A stretch of 64,000 bases of DNA from Chlamydiia bacterium (GTDB lineage: Bacteria > Chlamydiota > Chlamydiia > Chlamydiales > Simkaniaceae), in NCBI GenBank assembly GCA_022601645.1, contig JAJACH010000001.1, positions 558,001 through 622,000 on the forward strand, read 5' to 3'. Position 1 is the first letter of the stretch; each line of letters starts with the position of its first letter. The notes below the pieces were generated by a model. It did no database searches. It worked only from the letters and a program-made list of their open reading frames with translations, and was not told where the DNA came from. Position numbers and translations under genes: made by a program. This document shows, one piece after another, positions 59,772 to 64,000 of this stretch.

Positions 59772-60410
59772 ATGGAGCCGTGTGGCTTTTCATCGATCTG
59801 GGTTAAACCTAAACAGACGCTTAGGCGTATTGTTGAGTCAGCGCCTAATGCAAAACTGTGGCTGCTGTCAGCAGTATACGGTCTTCACTACATGTTCTGG
59901 CTAGGGAAGTTCTTTTCCTTCTCGAATACACTCCCACTTTGGGGCACAATTGTCTTAGCGGTCGTTTTAGCAATCCCTGTTGGGTACATCGCTTTTAACA
60001 TCACCGCGTGGTTTATCTGGTGGATTGGTAAATTACTAGGAGGGCACGCTCCCTTTACTCATGTCCGGGCTGTGGTTGCTTGGTCAAATTTTCCGAACAT
60101 CATTAACATTATCGTCTGGATTGTCTTGATGAGCGCGTTTGGCTCAAGTGTGTTTGCTCAAGGGTTTCCTGGCAATATCCACCCAGAGGGTGGAATGCTC
60201 AGGCTGTTGCAAATTTGCATGGTCGTGCAACTTATCATCTCCATCTGGATCCTTGTGATCATGGTCAACGGACTTGGTGAGGTCTCAATGTATTCAGTTT
60301 GGATGGGTCTTCTCAATGTGATTCTAGCATCGATAATCATTGGGCTACTCTTCTACGGTGGAGCCTATTTACTAGATCATATGATGCAATCAGGGGGAAC
60401 CAAATCATGA
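59772..60410 (+). CDS. Yip1-domain membrane protein
   Basis: A 212-residue membrane protein of the bacterial Yip1/DUF1282 type. It starts with a conserved IWVKPKQTLRRIVES segment (about 9-23) and then has five hydrophobic segments (for example LWGTIVLAVVLAIPVGYIAF). Function of bacterial members is unknown. Strong GGGGGAG ribosome site. It overlaps the next gene, which encodes an exported protein, as ATGA, and forms a three-gene operon. Confidence 0.8.
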   Translation: MEPCGFSSIWVKPKQTLRRIVESAPNAKLWLLSAVYGLHYMFWLGKFFSFSNTLPLWGTIVLAVVLAIPVGYIAFNITAWFIWWIGKLLGGHAPFTHVRAVVAWSNFPNIINIIVWIVLMSAFGSSVFAQGFPGNIHPEGGMLRLLQICMVVQLIISIWILVIMVNGLGEVSMYSVWMGLLNVILASIIIGLLFYGGAYLLDHMMQSGGTKS

Positions 60411-60940
60411 AGAAACTATTTGCAGTTATGGCAGCTGTGTTACTTTGTGGAGCAGCCGCTCCTCAGTCTGTCGAACAATTCGGCTCATGGAGAACATTTC
60501 ATTCTGTCACAGGCAAATGCACAATCGCATTTCCTGAGCAGCCTGAACATGTGCATCAGCGCCTGCCAATGGCAGAAGAAGGGTACGACCTTAACTACGA
60601 TGTATACATCGCTCCGCATAAACAAGAAGCGGTTTACATGGTGCTTATCGCGCAATATCCTCCCTTCGTCTCGCCTGAACATTCAGACAAAGGGCTTGAA
60701 AGTTTTCTCAATGGAATCTTATCGCAAAACCCGAACAATCGGTTGATCTTCGCTGATCTTACCGAAGTGAACGGACACAAAGCGCTTGATTTCTTTATCC
60801 AAACAAAAGGTGTCTACTTTAAAGGGCGTGCTGTGATGGCAAAGAACTCACTTTACCTTATTGCAATGGAGTGTGAGTCACATAACTATCACGAGAGCCA
60901 TTTCACCTACTTCATCAATTCGTTTGAGCTGCATGGATAA
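60407..60940 (+). CDS. Exported hypothetical protein
   Basis: A 177-residue protein with a signal peptide (MKKLFAVMAAVLLCGAAAP). The mature part resembles small periplasmic PsbP/Mog1-like alpha/beta proteins: GKCTIAFPEQPEHV, MVLIAQYPP, FLNGILSQNPNN and a C-terminal FTYFINSFEL. The resemblance is of pattern only. Cysteines suggest a disulfide. It starts within the stop of the Yip1 gene and its stop overlaps the following gene. Confidence 0.7.
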   Translation: MKKLFAVMAAVLLCGAAAPQSVEQFGSWRTFHSVTGKCTIAFPEQPEHVHQRLPMAEEGYDLNYDVYIAPHKQEAVYMVLIAQYPPFVSPEHSDKGLESFLNGILSQNPNNRLIFADLTEVNGHKALDFFIQTKGVYFKGRAVMAKNSLYLIAMECESHNYHESHFTYFINSFELHG

Positions 60941-61358
60941 TTTTAAGTGGATCTTATATTCTCAACTCGCGCTGACGTGGTTACTCGTCGGCGTGGTTTA
61001 TTATATGCAACTGATCCACTATCCGCTTTTTAAGAAAATCCGCGAAGGTTTTACCCAATTTGAGCGCTCGCATATTAGGCGAACTGCCTGTTTTATGGGG
61101 CCCCTTATGCTATTAGAGGGAATTGGCGCCGCCATCTTGGTGGGGCTGGCGGATACCGAGCATGCGATGCAACTTTGCGTCATCAACCTTGTGATCGTGG
61201 GTTTTATTTGGCTATCTACTTTGATGCTGACGGTCTCTCAGCATCAGAAGCTCTCAATTCGCTTTTCGAAGCATGTCCACAAGAACTTGATCAGCTCGAA
61301 CTGGATTCGTTGTATTCTTTGGCTTATTAAAGCGATTCTATTGTTTGCTCTTTTATAA
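60933..61358 (+). CDS. Small four-helix membrane protein
   Basis: A 141-residue inner-membrane protein with four hydrophobic segments (WILYSQLALTWLLVGVVYYMQ; FMGPLMLLEGIGAAILVGL; LCVINLVIVGFIWLSTLML; CILWLIKAILLFALL). YMQLIHYPLF near residue 25 and LEGIGAAIL near 60 are like the conserved core of DUF1772/DUF4149-type proteins, without a known function. It overlaps the upstream gene by 8 bases. It is convergent with recN, with two bases between. Confidence 0.75.
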   Translation: MDNFKWILYSQLALTWLLVGVVYYMQLIHYPLFKKIREGFTQFERSHIRRTACFMGPLMLLEGIGAAILVGLADTEHAMQLCVINLVIVGFIWLSTLMLTVSQHQKLSIRFSKHVHKNLISSNWIRCILWLIKAILLFALL

Positions 61359-61360
61359 CC

Positions 61361-62857
61361 TTATCCTAGCATGCGGCGAATTTCTGCGGTTCGCTCGTTA
61401 TCTGTTAGACGCTTAATTTGAGCGATGGTTCGTCCGTTAACTGTACTTTTCGAGGCGCAAAGATGGTGTTTGCCGTGTTTGGCCACTTGTGGGAAGTGCG
61501 TAATGCAAAGAATTTGCCGGTGTTTACCGAGGTCTCTTAGTTTTTCGCCAAATAAGGAGGCGGTTTCTCCTCCTATGTTGGCGTCGAGTTCGTCGAGGAC
61601 TAGGGTGGGAGTCGATTCCTTTAAGAGAACTTTGATGACAAAGAGGAGGCGGGAGAGTTCGCCGCCGCTTGTACGCTCTTTGATAGGGACGAGTTTTTCC
61701 CCGACATTTGCACGGAGGAAAAATTCCCCGTCAATAACGCGAAATTCTGCCCCTTTCATGTTAAGGGAGGCGAGCTGTTCGGTGACGAGTTTGGATAGTT
61801 TTTCTCCAGCTTTTTCTCGTTCGAGTTTAAGGGTTTGTAGGGCTTTTTGGTGGTGGGCTTCGGCTTTTTTGAGTTCTTCTTCTTTTTCTTCGATGGTCTC
61901 TGTAAGGTTTTCTAGGGCGTTTATTTTGGTTTGCAGTTCATTTGAGGCTTTTACAAGATCATGGCCGTATTTTTTTTGTAGCCGATGAATTTTTAAGAGG
62001 CGGTCTTCGAGTTGTTCGTAGGTTTTCGTGTCAAAGGCAGTTTCATTGAGTGTTCTTGAGAGGGTGTAAGAGGTTTCATTGAGGCAGATGGAGGCTTGGG
62101 TGAGGTTTTCTGCGCAGTCAGAGAGGTTGAAACGGTTACATTCGGTGGCGTAGGTAGAGAGCGTGGCAGGCATGTCAGATGAGAGTAGATCTAGGAGTGT
62201 AGAGAGTTTTTCAAATCGCTCTTGTTTTTGGTGCATTTCGCCAAGTTTAGTTTCAATCGCTTGTTCTTCGCCGTCTGTGAGGCTAAGTTCGGTGAGCTCG
62301 TTTAGTTGCCATTGATAAAATTCGAGATTATTATCGGTGTTTTGTAGGCTTTTAAGAGCAGTTTGTAGCTCTGATTTATGTTTGTTGATCGCTTGGCAAG
62401 TTTCGATGCTTGTTTGTCCAAAATGATCGAGGATGGCGAGTTGGTTTTCAACACTTCGAAGAGTTGTTGTAGCGTGTTGGCCAACCATTTCAAAGAGGTT
62501 GGGGCCGAGTTTTTGGATGGAGCTTAATGGGGCGCTTTGACCGTTGATGAAAGCGCGGGATTTGCCGTTTGCTGCGATTTCACGTTTAATAATGAGGTGT
62601 TCATCTGCGTCGATGCCCATTTCATCTAGGAGGGGGGCGAGGCTTGGTACGTCGAAGACGCCTTCAATAATTCCCTTGTCAGAGCCTTCGCGGATGATGG
62701 CTGGGTCTGCTTTTTGTCCGAGGAGATAGGCGATGGCTTGAATTAGGATGGTTTTACCGGCGCCAGTTTCCCCTGAGAGGATGTTGAGGCTGTCCCCAAA
62801 TGTGACAGAGGTTTCGTCAATGAGAACGATGTTTTTAAGGCGTAGGTCGATTAGCAT
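61361..62857 (-). CDS. recN: DNA repair protein RecN
   Basis: SMC-like ATPase in double-strand-break repair. The 498 residues have Walker A GETGAGKTILIQAI (~30), a long coiled coil in the middle, signature RTSGGELSRLLFVIKVLL (~393), Walker B PTLVLDELDANIGGE (~415) and a terminal ICITHFPQVAKHGKHH. It is about 50 residues shorter than E. coli RecN, mostly in the coiled coil. Promoter and ribosome site not clear. Codons C-rich, as in gatB and hemW. Confidence 0.94.
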   Translation of the reverse strand: MLIDLRLKNIVLIDETSVTFGDSLNILSGETGAGKTILIQAIAYLLGQKADPAIIREGSDKGIIEGVFDVPSLAPLLDEMGIDADEHLIIKREIAANGKSRAFINGQSAPLSSIQKLGPNLFEMVGQHATTTLRSVENQLAILDHFGQTSIETCQAINKHKSELQTALKSLQNTDNNLEFYQWQLNELTELSLTDGEEQAIETKLGEMHQKQERFEKLSTLLDLLSSDMPATLSTYATECNRFNLSDCAENLTQASICLNETSYTLSRTLNETAFDTKTYEQLEDRLLKIHRLQKKYGHDLVKASNELQTKINALENLTETIEEKEEELKKAEAHHQKALQTLKLEREKAGEKLSKLVTEQLASLNMKGAEFRVIDGEFFLRANVGEKLVPIKERTSGGELSRLLFVIKVLLKESTPTLVLDELDANIGGETASLFGEKLRDLGKHRQILCITHFPQVAKHGKHHLCASKSTVNGRTIAQIKRLTDNERTAEIRRMLG

Positions 62858-62928
62858 AGATATTAAGTTAGCGAATAGGGCTTTTTTTGCCTAGGATCTT
62901 AGAGTTAGGAGTGTTATAGTGTTTGTTT

Positions 62929-63606
62929 ATGGCAGTACAAAATCATGTAAATTCTTTATTCCACCCGTTTCACGTGCAGAATACCTGCGTGCAGTCCACT
63001 TGGCTTGTTGTGGCAAATCTGGCATTGACGTTTTTCACATGTGGGGCGTATGCACTGGTTTTTATTGGGGTGCATGTGTATGAGGCATTAACTATGGATA
63101 GTAGTGTACCAGCTCTTCCCGGGCCTTCTCCGGCAGGGGGTGTTGTAGAAAGGGTAAAGACGAAACTTGCGGATCACTTAGTGAGGCTTGAAACTTTAGC
63201 TGCACGAGGGGAATGGAGGCATCTTCGTAGACATACGACCCATCCCGATAGTGGGTTTGATTGGTGGATGTTTCCCATTAATCGTTCGTCTGCAGGTCAA
63301 GGAACTCTTTATCAAGTGAGTCCTGCGGATATTGCAGAGTTAAAACGCGACCCAGTTTTCATGGAGCGGTATCGTAGAGGTGTGAAGTTAGTGGCGCTGT
63401 CTTGGGGCTGGGATCTTGAAAACAGGCGCCTTGTTACGGGTAATCCTGAGCAACGTTGGGATGGTTACGAGGTGCGCCTTGGTAAGATGCTCGATTCAAT
63501 TGGACAATTTGGTGAGATCGAATTGAAAAGCCGTCTTATTGGTTTGATTCGCTCGAGTGGAACGGTGATCCATCGTAGTTGGGTCAGAAATTACATGTCA
63601 GTCTAG
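62929..63606 (+). CDS. Hypothetical membrane-associated protein
   Basis: A 225-residue protein starting MAVQNHVNSLFHPFHVQN. A single membrane segment lies near residues 24-50 (WLVVANLALTFFTCGAYALVFIGVHVY). The rest is soluble with DWWMFPINRSSAGQGTLYQVS and LVALSWGWDLENRRL, probably a small globular domain. No known family. A TATAGT box ends 8 bases before the ATG, and no good ribosome site is close. It may be an inclusion-membrane or inner-membrane protein. Overlaps the last gene by 9 bases. Confidence 0.65.
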   Translation: MAVQNHVNSLFHPFHVQNTCVQSTWLVVANLALTFFTCGAYALVFIGVHVYEALTMDSSVPALPGPSPAGGVVERVKTKLADHLVRLETLAARGEWRHLRRHTTHPDSGFDWWMFPINRSSAGQGTLYQVSPADIAELKRDPVFMERYRRGVKLVALSWGWDLENRRLVTGNPEQRWDGYEVRLGKMLDSIGQFGEIELKSRLIGLIRSSGTVIHRSWVRNYMSV

Positions 63607-64000
63607 GTTATACCAGTCTTTGGGAGCGTTGATAAAGACATCTTGATGGTGCTCTTTTGGAACCATGAGGCTTTCGTATTTTAGCATGGGTGCCATGCAT
63701 TTTGTACTGAGGATGCAAAGGGGCATATTTGATCCAAACATCACACGCTTAGGGGTGAAAAGATCAAGTAGGTATTGGATCCATGGAGCGATGGGTTCTG
63801 GGTCATAGTCGATGCCAAAGATGCTTTCTAAAGCGCATACTTTGATGGCGACGTTTTCACATTTTGCAAGTTCGCGCATTGTGGATAGCCAGGAGGGAAA
63901 TCCTTCAAGGGGAAAGCCCATGTGGGAAACGATGATCCGCTTTGAGGGGAATTTTTGAGCTAGTTTGATGAGGTCAGGGATTTGAGTGGAAAATAGGCGA
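63598..64000 (-). CDS. Amidohydrolase-2-type metal-dependent hydrolase (C-terminal part)
   Basis: A TIM-barrel hydrolase of the COG3618/amidohydrolase-2 group, cut by the right window edge; 133 residues are visible with the frame open to position 64000. Visible are IIVSHMGFPLEGF (a metal or catalytic His), NVAIKVCALESIFG and the late FTPKRVMFGSNMPLC, where an Asp/Asn usually acts. In this family the last motif is normally GSDxP; here it is GSNMP. The start lies beyond the window. Substrate unknown. Confidence 0.8.
   Translation of the reverse strand, partial: RLFSTQIPDLIKLAQKFPSKRIIVSHMGFPLEGFPSWLSTMRELAKCENVAIKVCALESIFGIDYDPEPIAPWIQYLLDLFTPKRVMFGSNMPLCILSTKCMAPMLKYESLMVPKEHHQDVFINAPKDWYNLD

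Noticed and set aside
61425-61988. 187-residue frame on the plus strand within recN
   Set aside because: Antisense to the coiled coil and Walker B region of recN; Ser/Phe/Arg-rich shadow with no own start signals.
1-64000. rRNA, tRNA, CRISPR array, insertion sequence or prophage
   Set aside because: No regular repeat-spacer pattern, no transposase, integrase other than XerD, or phage structural gene; no T-loop with flanking acceptor stems seen in any gap.

Overview
The window looks like chromosome from a Chlamydiales bacterium outside the genus Chlamydia (an environmental or amoeba-associated type). The evidence is a combination of features: a plant/apicomplexan-type enoyl-ACP reductase FabI, a GatCAB amidotransferase operon, a short HemL, sucA-sucB-lpd in one operon, an LcrH/SycD-type type III secretion chaperone beside a translocator-like membrane protein, a lone FliO-like protein, a lone secretin, an Mla lipid-transport operon, and many secreted or low-complexity proteins with no recognisable family. 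The family or genus cannot be fixed from the sequence alone. I found no rRNA, tRNA, CRISPR array, transposase or prophage.

Layout. 1-3.1 kb: end of emrA, emrB, and a second MFS transporter on the opposite strand. 3.1-8.7 kb: small unknown genes, a secretin, an S9 peptidase and an ABC-2 exporter. 8.7-19.6 kb: mainly unknown genes, including two large ~695-residue proteins, an OppA-type peptide-binding lipoprotein, an exported kinase-like protein and its shortened relative. 19.6-20.1 kb: a non-coding stretch packed with small hairpins and repeats. 20.1-23.4 kb: algH-like gene and mlaD-mlaF-mlaE. 23.4-25.7 kb: a four-gene type III secretion-like cassette. 25.8-37.3 kb: hemL, an NfeD-type protease, fliO, a HAD phosphatase, fabI, holA-like, an RsmI-like methylase, a tandem pair of secreted paralogues and hemW. 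37.4-42.5 kb: sucA-sucB-lpd. 42.7-47.0 kb: two large candidate effector genes. 47.2-48.3 kb: ferredoxin and a DUF1858-IscA fusion. 48.3-50.9 kb: paired Ser/Pro/Arg-rich paralogues. 51-54.1 kb: adk, a membrane protein and xerD. 54.1-55 kb: three tiny related genes, one interrupted by a stop codon. 55-58.2 kb: gatCAB. 58.3-64 kb: DUF378 protein, brnQ, a Yip1-family protein, two small membrane or secreted proteins, recN, an unknown membrane protein and a partial amidohydrolase.

The most striking signal is regulatory. Many metabolic or housekeeping genes have a sigma70-like -10 box that ends 7-8 bases before the start codon and have no Shine-Dalgarno sequence, which predicts leaderless mRNAs. In contrast, the unknown, candidate-effector genes sit behind AT-rich leaders of roughly 40-70 bases and carry strong Shine-Dalgarno sequences. 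Other points of interest are the translocator/chaperone-like cassette, an exported protein family that keeps protein-kinase landmarks, a 33-bp dispersed repeat placed directly after two stop codons, and the three-gene MAxP micro-family with a nonsense codon.
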